Shown here one piece after another: positions 25,676-34,365 of a stretch of DNA of 64,000 nucleotides (position 1 is its first letter; every line of letters begins with the position of its first letter). Under the pieces are notes generated by a model. It was not told the DNA's origin and did no database searches. It worked only from the letters and a program-made list of their open reading frames with translations. Source of the DNA: UBA1563 sp041671545 (GTDB lineage: Bacteria; Bacteroidota; Ignavibacteria; Ignavibacteriales; Ignavibacteriaceae). Where the stretch lies: positions 1 through 64,000 of the forward strand of contig JBAZBI010000014.1 of the NCBI GenBank assembly GCA_041671545.1, read 5' to 3'. The position numbers and the translations under genes are program-made.

Positions 25676-25929
25676 TTTAAGTTTTCTCCTAATCTATACT
25701 TCAAAATTAAATCTCGAACTTGTTTCACCTGATATGGTTTAGCCTCTGATCCTCTTGCCTGCAAATTTAAGATTTCTTCAACATTTTCTTTATAAAAAAT
25801 ATGATGACTCCCCTTTATTCTTGAATTAAATTTAAGAAAGTGAAGCAAGCCACACAAATCATCAAATGAAATGTTTGCATCAGCAACACCGCTTAAAACT
25901 TTCGCCAATATTTTTTTGTGACCACTCAT
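25672..25929 (-). CDS. HicA-type toxin
   Basis: HicA toxins are small double-stranded RNA-binding-fold mRNA interferases with a catalytic histidine. I place the start at ATG 25929 (MSGHKKILAKV, 85 residues) rather than at 25983, because the longer reading overlaps hemB and adds no conserved residues. The motif GSHHIFYK (40-47) supplies the catalytic histidine and is followed by EEILNLQARGSEAKPYQVKQ (49-68), as in HicA. It lies 10 bp after hemB, inside a run of housekeeping genes. Confidence 0.83.
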   Translation of the reverse strand: MSGHKKILAKVLSGVADANISFDDLCGLLHFLKFNSRIKGSHHIFYKENVEEILNLQARGSEAKPYQVKQVRDLILKYRLGENLK

Positions 25930-25939
25930 TATGAAAAAG

Positions 25940-26926
25940 TTATTTTCTTGTCTTATCCAAATACTTCGCTGCATCTTTCGCAAAGTAAGTAAGAATCATA
26001 TCTGCGCCTGCACGTTTTATTGCTACAAGCGATTCCATCATTACACGTTCTCCGTCTATCCAGTTATTTTGTGCAGCCGCTTTAATCATTGCAAATTCAC
26101 CGCTTACCTGATAGGCGGCGGTTGGTAAACCGAATTTTTCTTTAACTCGGTAAATAACATCAAGGTAAGCTCCGGCAGGTTTAACCATAACAATGTCCGC
26201 GCCTTCTTCAATATCGGATTCGACTTCGTGCATTGCTTCATTCGTATTGGCTATATCCATTTGATGCGAGCGCCTATCTCCAAACGCTGGAGTTGATTCA
26301 GCCGCATCTCGGAACGGTCCGTAAAAACCGGAGGCATACTTTGCCGCGTAACTCATAATCGGAATTTTTGTAAATCCTTTATAATCCAGAGCTTTTCTTA
26401 TTGCGATAATTCTTCCATCCATCATATCTGAAGGAGCAATAATATCGGCGCCGGATTCCGCATGCGAAACCGCTTCTTTTGCGAGGAGAGAAACTGTTTC
26501 ATCATTTAAAATATCTTCACCTTGTAAAACTCCGCAGTGTCCGTGAGATGTATATTCACAAAGACAAACATCCGTAATCACCAGCAGATTTTTAACATTT
26601 GCTTTAATTGCTCGAACCGCTTGTTGAATAATTCCATTCGGGCTGTAAGCATCAGAACCAACTTCATCTTTATGCTCAGGAATTCCAAATAGAATAACTG
26701 CGGGAATTCCAAGTGATGCAACTTCTTTGCACTCTTCAACTAAAACATCGATCGACATTTGAAAAACACCCGGCATCGACTTGATCGGGTTTTTTATTTT
26801 TTCTCCCGGAACTGCAAAAAGGGGATAAATAAAATCATCTTTTGTTAAAATGGTTTCGCGAACCATATCGCGAACTAAAGGATTATAACGAAGTCTTCGT
26901 AAACGTTTCAACGGATAATTTGCCAT
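25940..26926 (-). CDS. hemB: Delta-aminolevulinic acid dehydratase (porphobilinogen synthase)
   Basis: HemB condenses two 5-aminolevulinates to porphobilinogen in haem synthesis. The 328-residue protein has the two Schiff-base lysines, K196 in SYAAKYASG and K249 in MVKPAGAYLD. The zinc-type cysteine cluster C121, C123 and C131 in DVCLCEYTSHGHC marks a zinc-dependent enzyme rather than a magnesium/Asp-rich one. A GGAG lies upstream of the start. It is followed by hicA after 10 bp. hemH is found elsewhere in the window (31581). Confidence 0.97.
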   Translation of the reverse strand: MANYPLKRLRRLRYNPLVRDMVRETILTKDDFIYPLFAVPGEKIKNPIKSMPGVFQMSIDVLVEECKEVASLGIPAVILFGIPEHKDEVGSDAYSPNGIIQQAVRAIKANVKNLLVITDVCLCEYTSHGHCGVLQGEDILNDETVSLLAKEAVSHAESGADIIAPSDMMDGRIIAIRKALDYKGFTKIPIMSYAAKYASGFYGPFRDAAESTPAFGDRRSHQMDIANTNEAMHEVESDIEEGADIVMVKPAGAYLDVIYRVKEKFGLPTAAYQVSGEFAMIKAAAQNNWIDGERVMMESLVAIKRAGADMILTYFAKDAAKYLDKTRK

Positions 26927-27024
26927 ATCTACTCCAAATCAGATTAGAATTAATTTTCTGCTGTCGAAAATTACGAAAAAATATTTTTACACCGGTTCTT
27001 TTTTGAAATTGGAACCGGTCAATT

Positions 27025-28443
27025 TTATTTGAGAATTACGTTAAGCCAATCGCTTATTGCCTTTAGAGCAATTGGAGAAAATGTTTCTTCAATTTTACCG
27101 TATTCTGTGGGTGAACCGGTTTGTGCTGTCTGGAAGAGATGATTCAAACCGGGCAAAAACTGCGTTTTGTAATTCTTGTTTTTTCCTTTTTTCAAAGCTT
27201 TTTCTATCGCTGCCAAATCTTCTTTTGGAGGAACTTGCAAATCTTTTTCGCCGTTTAACGCAAGCACCGGACATTTAACTTTCTCCAAAACAGGAACCGG
27301 ATCGTATTTTAAGAAATAAGTAAACCACGGGCTTGTAACTGTTTTGCTTTGTCGTTCGATAAAAGCTTTTGTATCTCCCAACTCTGTCTTTTCACTATCA
27401 GAAAGTGACTCAACGTACGTCTCCAATAATTTTGTAACACGTTGATTAGCATCATCAGAATCTTTACTGTTCCGAATTTCGAAATAAATACTTTTTGAAA
27501 GTTTCAAGTTTTTTTCAATTTCCTGATCCGGTATTCCTTCTGCTTTAGAGATTAATTCTGTCTGGCGGATAAGAATTTCTTCTCCGGTTAATCCAGGACC
27601 CGCCAACAAAACAATAAACGCAATATCCTTTCGTTCTGTTGCAACAATCGGCGCGATCATTCCTCCTTCGCTGTGACCGATCAATCCGATTTTATTTTGA
27701 TTAACTTCTTTCCGGGTTTTCAAATATTCAACTGCGGCTTTAACGTCTTTAACAAAATCAAGCGAAGTTGCTTCTTTAACTTTTCCAGTAGAAGCTCCGC
27801 CGCCACGATCATCAAAACGAAGTACGGCAAAGCCTTTGCGAGTTAAATAATCTGCGATAACAAGAAATGGTTTGTGATTAAAAATAGTTTCATCCCGGTC
27901 TTCCCATCCGGAACCGGTAATTAAAACAACCGCCGGAAAATTATTCCCTTCTTTCGGGAAAGTGAATGAACCGCCAAGTTTAATGCTGTCAATTTTATTT
28001 TCAAATACGACTTCTTCATCGTTATAAGGATAAGGTTTTACGGGAAGTTGTGGTCTCTTCACTTCTTCAATTTTATCCGTCTTTTTTAAGTTAAGCGGAA
28101 AACTGTATGCGCCCTGCGACCATTTTCCAATTAGCATCAAACTATCTTTGTTATATACCGCATGATAATTTCCCGCAATCGCGGCAACGGCAAAATGTAA
28201 AGAATCTTGCGTAGCAGTAACTTTATCAACTTTAATTCCGTACGCGCTTTGGTCGGGGCTATCCATTGTGGCGCTCAACGCTCCATCTTCTTTTATATCG
28301 ATATGAAGGACGATTGATAATTGCACCGTGGGATTAATATTAATTTTACCTTGCCAGATACCAACGGGATTAAAGTTGTTTTGAGGTAAAGTAGAAAGGA
28401 CACTGAAAAGTGAAATAGCAATTGACAAAAAAAGCTTTTTCAT
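27025..28443 (-). CDS. Exported alpha/beta hydrolase
   Basis: A 472-residue secreted or periplasmic serine hydrolase. A signal peptide occupies about 1-21. Residues about 25-130 form a beta-rich lipocalin-like domain starting NPVGIWQGKI. An alpha/beta hydrolase fold follows. The nucleophile S258 lies in IGHSEGGMIAP, the acid in LNGEKDLQVPP and the histidine in LNHLFQ. GGASTGKV in the cap is typical of the S9/dienelactone-hydrolase-like group. It probably hydrolyses a peptide or ester; the substrate is unknown. It lies between the thioesterase gene (37-bp gap) and hemB (98-bp gap). Confidence 0.88.
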   Translation of the reverse strand: MKKLFLSIAISLFSVLSTLPQNNFNPVGIWQGKININPTVQLSIVLHIDIKEDGALSATMDSPDQSAYGIKVDKVTATQDSLHFAVAAIAGNYHAVYNKDSLMLIGKWSQGAYSFPLNLKKTDKIEEVKRPQLPVKPYPYNDEEVVFENKIDSIKLGGSFTFPKEGNNFPAVVLITGSGWEDRDETIFNHKPFLVIADYLTRKGFAVLRFDDRGGGASTGKVKEATSLDFVKDVKAAVEYLKTRKEVNQNKIGLIGHSEGGMIAPIVATERKDIAFIVLLAGPGLTGEEILIRQTELISKAEGIPDQEIEKNLKLSKSIYFEIRNSKDSDDANQRVTKLLETYVESLSDSEKTELGDTKAFIERQSKTVTSPWFTYFLKYDPVPVLEKVKCPVLALNGEKDLQVPPKEDLAAIEKALKKGKNKNYKTQFLPGLNHLFQTAQTGSPTEYGKIEETFSPIALKAISDWLNVILK

Positions 28444-28480
28444 GTTTTTATTCTCCTAAATATTTTTCGTGTAAATATTT

Positions 28481-28888
28481 TCACTTCGAATACATTTCAA
28501 TAATATCATCGGGAATTCGAACCGGTCGTCCATTTTTTGTGGAGATCATCGTATAGATCAAGTAACCTTCAGAACACACCTTGTTCGTCTCTTTGTTAAT
28601 TATAGAAAAGAGGACTTTTGCCTGCGCGCCGTTAACTTCGCCAATTTGAGTTCTTACAATAATTTTGTCTTCAAGTTTTATCGAGCGTTTATATTCAATA
28701 TGTGTTATACTGATCACCCAGTTTAATTCCCGCTCCCAAAATTCCTGCATCGACATTTTGTAGCCGTCTCTCATTTGAATATAACGGGCGGAAAAAACAT
28801 ATTCTAAATATTTTGTGTTGTGCACGTGGTTGTTTAAGTCAATATCGTCAGGGCGAATGGCGATTTCAGTTTCAAAAGCTGTGTACAT
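28481..28888 (-). CDS. Acyl-CoA thioesterase, 4HBT family
   Basis: A 135-residue hot-dog-fold thioesterase of the 4HBT/YbgC type. The N-terminal motif RPDDIDLNNHVHNTKYLEYV (12-31) carries the catalytic Asp/Asn-His signature of this family. It likely hydrolyses short or medium acyl-CoA in the cytoplasm. It is the first gene of a minus-strand run and diverges from the prolyl oligopeptidase gene. Confidence 0.9.
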   Translation of the reverse strand: MYTAFETEIAIRPDDIDLNNHVHNTKYLEYVFSARYIQMRDGYKMSMQEFWERELNWVISITHIEYKRSIKLEDKIIVRTQIGEVNGAQAKVLFSIINKETNKVCSEGYLIYTMISTKNGRPVRIPDDIIEMYSK

Positions 28889-28971
28889 TTACTTTCTCAT
28901 AAAAGTTGATAATTTAATTTTCAAATATCCCCAATAGATTTTTTCTAACCTAAACTTGTCTTAACTTTTTC

Positions 28972-29003
28972 TTTGTAATTGAAAGCGAGAAGGTATAGTT
29001 TTG
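28972..29003 (+). promoter_or_regulatory. Bacteroidota-type promoter for the oligopeptidase-yciI-hemH run
   Basis: TTTG at 28972-28975 is followed after exactly 20 bases by TAGTTTTG at 28996-29003, a full match to TAnnTTTG. The start codon is at 29038 with a GAGGA-type ribosome site about 8 bases before it. Spacing and sequence fit the -33/-7 promoter described for Bacteroidota sigma-ABfr. This is inference from consensus only. Confidence 0.45.
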
Positions 29004-29037
29004 GTCAATAAAATGATTAAAAACTTGAGGAAGCAAA

Positions 29038-31158
29038 ATGAAGAAACTTTTCACCATCATCTTTGTGTTTAGTATTGTATGGAACATGCTTTACTCTCAA
29101 CAAATGAAAGGAAACGAGTTGGTTCCGCCAAAAGCAGAAAAAATTAAAAAAGAATTAACCAAACACGGCAGTACTCGCACAGACAACTATTACTGGCTGA
29201 ATGAGCGGGAAAATCCGAAAGTGATTGATTATCTTAACGCAGAAAACGCTTACACCAAAGCGGTGATGCAGCCGACTGAAGCATTTCAAGAAAAACTTTA
29301 TACTGAAATGGTTGGAAGAATAAAACAGACAGATATGTCGGTTCCATACAAGCACAATGGCTATTTCTACTATACTCGATACGATGAAGGAAAAGAATAT
29401 CCCGTTTATTGCCGCAAAAAAAGCGCACTTGATGGCGCTGAAGAAATAATGCTAAACGTGAATGATCTTGCCGCCCGACATAGTTTTTGCCAGGTTGTTG
29501 GTTTGGAAGTTAGTTCAAATAATAATTTACTTGCTTACGGAATTGATACACTCGGCAGAAGAAAATACTCGATTTACATCAAAGATTTAGAGACTGGAAA
29601 AACTTTCGCGGATCACATTCCTCTTTCAACTGGAAATATTACTTGGGCGAACGATAACAAGACGATTTTTTATTCGATGCAAGACGAAGCGCTGCGACCA
29701 TATAAAATATTCAAGCACATTTTAGGAACCGAAACTTCACTTGATAAAGAAGTTTATCACGAAACCGATGAAACCTTTAGCACATTTGCATACAAAACGA
29801 AATCAGAAAAGTTTATTGTTATCGGTTCACGGGCAACACTTTCAAACGAATATCGATTTATAGATGCCGATAAGCCGGAAAGCTCGTTCAAATTAATTCA
29901 ACCACGGGAAAAAAATCTCGAATACTCGATCGATCATTTTGGAGATAAATTTTACATCGTTACAAATCTTGATGCGATAAATTTCCGTTTGATGGAGACC
30001 CCTACTGATAAGACCACAAAAGAATATTGGACGGAAGTAATTCCCCACAGAAAAGATGTGCTGCTGGAAGGGATTGAAATCTTTAAAAATTATTTGGTTG
30101 TACAAGAACGGAAAAACGGACTTGCCCAAATCCGTATTATTAATTGGGGAAACAAAAAAGCCTACTCAATCCCATTTGAAGAACAAACGTACTTTGTGTA
30201 TCCTTCGGTCAATCCTGAATTTGATACAGACATTCTTCGCTTTGGTTATAGCTCGTTAACCACACCAAACTCCACATACGATTTTAACATGCTTACGAAA
30301 GAACGAACGCTGTTAAAACAGGAAGAAGTTGTCGGAAAATACGATCCTCAAGATTATCATGCTGAAAGAATTTTTGCCACGGCATCAGACGGAACTCAAA
30401 TTCCTATTTCCTTGGTTTATAAAAAAGGTTTCCAAATAAACGGAAACAATCCGTTGCTGCTATACGGATACGGTTCATACGGCATCAGCACCGATCCTTC
30501 ATTTAATTCTGTTCGGTTAAGTCTGCTTGATAGAGGTTTTGTTTATGCAATCGCTCACATCCGCGGCGGACAGGAACTCGGCAGACAATGGTATGAAGAT
30601 GGGAAATTTTTCAAAAAGAAAAACACTTTCACTGATTTTATTTCTTGTGCTGAAGAATTGATCAAACAGAAATTCACAAATCCGCAAAAACTTTTTGCCA
30701 ATGGCGGAAGCGCCGGTGGTTTGTTGATGGGAGCGGTAATAAATTTGCGTCCCGATTTATTTAAAGGTGTTGCGGCAGCAGTTCCTTTTGTTGACGTTGT
30801 TACCACAATGCTTGATGAGTCGATCCCCCTTACAACCGGCGAGTACGATGAATGGGGAAACCCGAATCAAAAAGATTATTTCGATTACATGCTTTCCTAT
30901 TCACCATATGATAACGTTGAAGCAAAAACGTATCCAAATTTGCTTGTAACTGCCGGACTGCACGATTCGCAAGTTCAATATTGGGAACCGGCAAAATGGG
31001 TAGCAAAACTCCGCGAACTGAAAACAGATAAAAATCTTCTGCTGCTCGATATTGATATGGAATCCGGTCATGGTGGCGCTTCAGGAAGATTTAAACGATT
31101 TAAACGAACTGCGCTTCAGTATGCGTTCTACTTAAATTTACTTGGAATAACTAATTAG
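29038..31158 (+). CDS. Prolyl oligopeptidase (S9A), exported
   Basis: A 706-residue S9A serine peptidase that cleaves short peptides after proline. A signal peptide (about 1-20, ending LYSQQ) points to periplasmic or secreted location. The N-terminal propeller domain opens with HGSTRTDNYYWLNERENPKV (split here at NYYWLN). The catalytic domain has the nucleophile S558 in NGGSAGGLLMG, the acid in LHDSQVQYWEP and the histidine in MESGHGGASGR. YciI and hemH follow at 3 bp and by overlap, forming a three-gene run. Confidence 0.95.
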   Translation: MKKLFTIIFVFSIVWNMLYSQQMKGNELVPPKAEKIKKELTKHGSTRTDNYYWLNERENPKVIDYLNAENAYTKAVMQPTEAFQEKLYTEMVGRIKQTDMSVPYKHNGYFYYTRYDEGKEYPVYCRKKSALDGAEEIMLNVNDLAARHSFCQVVGLEVSSNNNLLAYGIDTLGRRKYSIYIKDLETGKTFADHIPLSTGNITWANDNKTIFYSMQDEALRPYKIFKHILGTETSLDKEVYHETDETFSTFAYKTKSEKFIVIGSRATLSNEYRFIDADKPESSFKLIQPREKNLEYSIDHFGDKFYIVTNLDAINFRLMETPTDKTTKEYWTEVIPHRKDVLLEGIEIFKNYLVVQERKNGLAQIRIINWGNKKAYSIPFEEQTYFVYPSVNPEFDTDILRFGYSSLTTPNSTYDFNMLTKERTLLKQEEVVGKYDPQDYHAERIFATASDGTQIPISLVYKKGFQINGNNPLLLYGYGSYGISTDPSFNSVRLSLLDRGFVYAIAHIRGGQELGRQWYEDGKFFKKKNTFTDFISCAEELIKQKFTNPQKLFANGGSAGGLLMGAVINLRPDLFKGVAAAVPFVDVVTTMLDESIPLTTGEYDEWGNPNQKDYFDYMLSYSPYDNVEAKTYPNLLVTAGLHDSQVQYWEPAKWVAKLRELKTDKNLLLLDIDMESGHGGASGRFKRFKRTALQYAFYLNLLGITN

Positions 31159-31161
31159 AGT

Positions 31162-31584
31162 ATGCCTATGAAATTATTTTTTTTAATCTTATTCGTTTTC
31201 TCATTCACTTTGTCCGCCCAACAAAATGATGAGCCAAAACCTAAAACCGAAATGATGACCTACTACATGGTCTTTCTTTATCGCGGAGATAAATGGACTC
31301 CCGAAAAAACTGCGGAGACGGAAGCAATTCAAAAGGGACATCTTGCCAACATCACCAAGTTACACGAAGAAGGAAAGTTAATTCTTGCCGGACCATTTTT
31401 AGACGACAAAGAATTACGCGGGATATTCGTAATGAAAACTAATTCCTATGAAGAAACCGATTCCCTCTGCAACACCGATCCCGCAGTAAAAGCGGGTAGA
31501 TTGAAGGTAGAAATAAAACCATGGTATTCCGCAAAAGGCATTACCATCGTTAACAAAAATAAAGAAAGTAAATTATCCAAATGA
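31162..31584 (+). CDS. YciI-like protein with signal peptide
   Basis: A 140-residue protein with a YciI-like ferredoxin-fold domain (about 35-130). It shows MVFLYRGDKWTPEK, QKGHLANITKLHEEGKLILA (62-81) and GPFLDDKELRGIFVMKT, as in YciI. Unusually, residues 1-20 look like a signal peptide ending SAQQ, so this version would be exported. M3 at 31168 is an alternative start. It lies 3 bp after the oligopeptidase gene and overlaps hemH by 4 bp. Role unknown. Confidence 0.82.
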   Translation: MPMKLFFLILFVFSFTLSAQQNDEPKPKTEMMTYYMVFLYRGDKWTPEKTAETEAIQKGHLANITKLHEEGKLILAGPFLDDKELRGIFVMKTNSYEETDSLCNTDPAVKAGRLKVEIKPWYSAKGITIVNKNKESKLSK

Positions 31585-32594
31585 AAACCGGTGTCTTGCT
31601 CATTCAACTTGGAACTCCCGATAGCCCGTCGGTACAAGATGTGCGGAAATATCTTTCGGAATTTCTCAATGATCCGCGGGTGATTGATATTCCGGCTTTT
31701 GCAAGATTTTTTCTTGTAAACGGAATTATCGTTCCGTTCCGTGCACCGAAATCGGCAAAAATTTATCAACAACTCTGGACGAAAGAAGGATCACCTCTGC
31801 TACTTTACAGCCAAAGTTTGCAGAAAAAATTACAAGCAAGTTTTAGAAGCGAAGTTGATGTTCGTCTTGCAATGCGCTATGGAAATCCAAGCATGGAAAA
31901 TGTTTTAGAAGAAATGCGAAAGAAAAATTATTCGCGCATTCTTCTATTGCCGTTATTTCCGCAGTATGCTTCTGCAACGAGCGGCTCGGCAATTGAGAAA
32001 GCGATGAAGATTATCCATAAATGGTGGGTGATTCCGGAGATCAGAACAATCTCTCAATTTTTTGATGACGAAGGTTTTGTCAATTGCTTTGTTGAAAAGG
32101 GAAAGCAATTTAATCTGGCCGAGTACGACCACGTTTTATTTAGCTACCATGGATTGCCAATCCGCCAAGTTGATAAAGTTCATGTTGATGGGAAACCTTG
32201 CGCTGATCACAATTGTGAAAACGAAATTACGGAAGAAAATAAATTTTGCTACAAGGCTACTTGTTATGCTACAACAAGATTGATCGCTGATAATTTAAAT
32301 CTCCCGAAAGAAAAATATACGGTTTGCTTTCAGTCCCGACTTGATAAAAACTGGCTTGAACCCTTTGCCGATAAAACCGTAATTGAGCAGGCAAAAAAAG
32401 GAGCAAAAAAATTATTGGTTTTCAGCCCGGCGTTTGTTGCCGATTGCCTTGAAACAATTATCGAAATTGGACACGAATACCAGCAACTTTTTACTGAACA
32501 CGGTGGAGAAAAAGTCCAACTTGTGGAAAGTTTGAACGATTCCGATTCATGGGTTGAAGCTTTGAGAAAACTGGTTCAAAGGCAGATTGGTTGA
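31581..32594 (+). CDS. hemH: Ferrochelatase
   Basis: HemH inserts iron into protoporphyrin IX or coproporphyrin III. The 337-residue length is typical of bacterial enzymes. The start is VLLIQLGTPDSPSVQDVRKY (5-24), the metal-binding histidine is H190 in FSYHGLPIRQ, and the acidic residue lies in CLETIIEIGHEY. Four cysteines (C207, C212, C223, C228) cluster just after the active-site histidine; an iron-sulfur or zinc site there is possible but unproven. It overlaps the YciI-like gene by 4 bp. Confidence 0.96.
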   Translation: MKTGVLLIQLGTPDSPSVQDVRKYLSEFLNDPRVIDIPAFARFFLVNGIIVPFRAPKSAKIYQQLWTKEGSPLLLYSQSLQKKLQASFRSEVDVRLAMRYGNPSMENVLEEMRKKNYSRILLLPLFPQYASATSGSAIEKAMKIIHKWWVIPEIRTISQFFDDEGFVNCFVEKGKQFNLAEYDHVLFSYHGLPIRQVDKVHVDGKPCADHNCENEITEENKFCYKATCYATTRLIADNLNLPKEKYTVCFQSRLDKNWLEPFADKTVIEQAKKGAKKLLVFSPAFVADCLETIIEIGHEYQQLFTEHGGEKVQLVESLNDSDSWVEALRKLVQRQIG

Positions 32595-32672
32595 AACTCT
32601 AAACAACAAGTTGCAAAATGAAAATTATTGAATTATTTTATCTGAAAAGTTTCACAAGGATTAAGAATTAAG

Positions 32673-32903
32673 ATGGAAAACGCATTAATAAAACAGATAA
32701 ACGCTTTAAGTCTCTCAGAAAAAATTCTTTTAGTAGAAGAGATTTGGGACAGCATCGCCATAGAGAATGAAAGTTTTGAACTTACTCAAACTCAACAAGA
32801 TCAATTGGATAGAAGAATAAAGTCTTATAACGAAAATCCAAATCAAGGGCGAAGTTGGGAAGAAATCAAATCAGAATTTCTAAAAAAAAAGCCAGTTAAT
32901 TGA
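32673..32903 (+). CDS. Addiction module antitoxin (RelB/TIGR02574-type)
   Basis: A 76-residue protein of the putative addiction-module component family. The core ALSLSEKILLVEEIWDSIA (11-29) and GRSWEEIKSEFLKK (59-72) are characteristic. It would neutralise the ParE-type toxin encoded next, whose TTG start overlaps its stop codon (TTGA). The pair stands between hemH and the converging YpdA-like gene. Confidence 0.88.
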   Translation: MENALIKQINALSLSEKILLVEEIWDSIAIENESFELTQTQQDQLDRRIKSYNENPNQGRSWEEIKSEFLKKKPVN

Positions 32904-33190
32904 GAATTACATTACATCCGGAAGCGGAAGATGAATTTAATGAAGCTGCGTTTTGGTACAGCCAACAAAGCATTGGACTTGACACAGAATTTGTTCGATG
33001 CATCGACGAAGCCATAAACAGAATCTATCGAAATCCAGATTCCTTTCCCCTTACTCACGAACAATTAAGAAAAACTGTTGTAAAAAAATTTCCCTTCATT
33101 ATCTTGTATGAAAGTTTAAAAGATGAAATCAGAATAATAGCTATCTTTCATACAAGGAGAAATCCTAAGAATTGGCAAAAGCGAAATTAG
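32900..33190 (+). CDS. ParE/RelE-type toxin
   Basis: A 96-residue ParE/RelE superfamily protein: LHPEAEDEFNEAAFWYSQQS (5-24) at the start and IIAIFHTRRNPKNWQKR at the end, typical of ParE-like toxins paired with TIGR02574 antitoxins. The start is a TTG at 32900 overlapping the antitoxin stop, so translation is probably coupled. Its target (gyrase or ribosome) cannot be told from sequence. The stop is one base from the end of the converging YpdA-like gene. Confidence 0.88.
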   Translation: MRITLHPEAEDEFNEAAFWYSQQSIGLDTEFVRCIDEAINRIYRNPDSFPLTHEQLRKTVVKKFPFIILYESLKDEIRIIAIFHTRRNPKNWQKRN

Positions 33191-33191
33191 T

Positions 33192-34175
33192 TTAGGAAAT
33201 ATTGCAACTCAAATAATCCGTGCAAATTTTCGTCATCGCGTTGCGTGATGAATTAAAAGCCCAAATAATGGAGCCACCTTTTGTCCCTGCGGTTAAATCG
33301 CCAAGCAAAAATAATCCTTGCACCGAAGTTTCGTGATGCTCTTTTAAGATTGGCTCTTCACCGTCAAACTCAATACCTATCATTTTCAAAAAGTTAGAAG
33401 GAGTTGTTCCGCCAAGAGCTAAAACAACATTATCAAAACTTTGAGCCGGATAGTTGTCTTCTTTAAATCTTACAAACGGTTTGCCTTCTTTATCTTCAAT
33501 TGAAAGAACTTCCGATTCGTACAAAATTTCTACTTTCTTTTCCTCTTCAAGCGCTAAAATACTTACACGGTTGATTTCATTCATCCGGGAAAATTCTTTT
33601 TTCCTGTAACTTAACGAAACCGTGTTGCCCGCTTGCGATAAGTACTGGCAGTATTCCGACGCTGAATCTCCCCCCCCCACAACCAAAACTTTTGAGTTTG
33701 CCATTTCCTTCGTCGTCACATCGAAGAAAACAGAATTTTTTAACGAGGCGGGAATCTTGTATTCAGGTTTATTCGGTTTACCTAAAATTCCGATTGCGAT
33801 CGTAATAATTTTGGTATGATATTCTCCTTTATCCGTATAAACGATAAACGATTTGTCTTCATTCTGATGCAGTTTCCAAACGGTTTCACCATACTTCGCT
33901 TGCAAATGACTTTCTTCGATCGCTTTATCGAGGTAAGAAATGGTTTCGTGTTTGGTTAAATCGGGGATGCACATCACACCGGTGCACTTTGCCTCAAATC
34001 CTTTAAAATTAGCGGTGACTAATTTGTTGTCCGGATAATATTTTTTAATAGAGAAAGAATGTTCTTCCGCTTTTTCAAGTAACAAAATTTTTGATGCGTC
34101 GATACCGGAATGAACCGCTTCAACAGCCATGCTGATGCCCGCCGGTCCGGCGCCGATGATGAGAATGTCGTACAT
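33192..34175 (-). CDS. YpdA-like NAD(P)/FAD-dependent reductase
   Basis: A 327-residue flavoprotein related to thioredoxin reductase and YpdA (bacillithiol disulfide reductase). The FAD-binding motif GAGPAG is at residues 8-13. A second nucleotide-binding motif VVGGGDSAS sits near residue 167. No CxxC redox motif is visible, as in YpdA. LFLLGDLTAGTKGGSII is near the C-terminus. The second motif is encoded by a run of nine G (C at 33670-33678 on the plus strand), a slippage-prone homopolymer. The gene is transcribed towards the ParE gene. Confidence 0.87.
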   Translation of the reverse strand: MYDILIIGAGPAGISMAVEAVHSGIDASKILLLEKAEEHSFSIKKYYPDNKLVTANFKGFEAKCTGVMCIPDLTKHETISYLDKAIEESHLQAKYGETVWKLHQNEDKSFIVYTDKGEYHTKIITIAIGILGKPNKPEYKIPASLKNSVFFDVTTKEMANSKVLVVGGGDSASEYCQYLSQAGNTVSLSYRKKEFSRMNEINRVSILALEEEKKVEILYESEVLSIEDKEGKPFVRFKEDNYPAQSFDNVVLALGGTTPSNFLKMIGIEFDGEEPILKEHHETSVQGLFLLGDLTAGTKGGSIIWAFNSSRNAMTKICTDYLSCNIS

Positions 34176-34321
34176 AGAGTTCCTTTAAAATGAAATGTTA
34201 ATTTTCCGTCGCAAAGATAGAGATATTTCGGTTAATAAGATTTGCGGAAGAGCAAAAGGATTCATTCAATACTGCGAATAATGCGTTTTGAGATAAGAAT
34301 AGAGCGCTTGATCCTATCGAC

Positions 34322-34362
34322 TACCTTGTAAATTAAAAGCCAGACTTTTAATATGCAAGGTA
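34322..34362. terminator. Strong 18-bp inverted repeat after mfd
   Basis: Positions 34322-34339 and 34345-34362 pair at 16 of 18 positions (arms TACCTTG...ATTAAAAG) around a 5-base loop. The hairpin begins four bases after the mfd stop (34366, minus strand) in the 190-bp gap before the YpdA-like gene. It probably terminates or stabilises the mfd transcript, though no T-tract is present on the minus strand. The rest of the gap shows nothing recognisable. Confidence 0.5.
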
Positions 34363-34365
34363 AAT

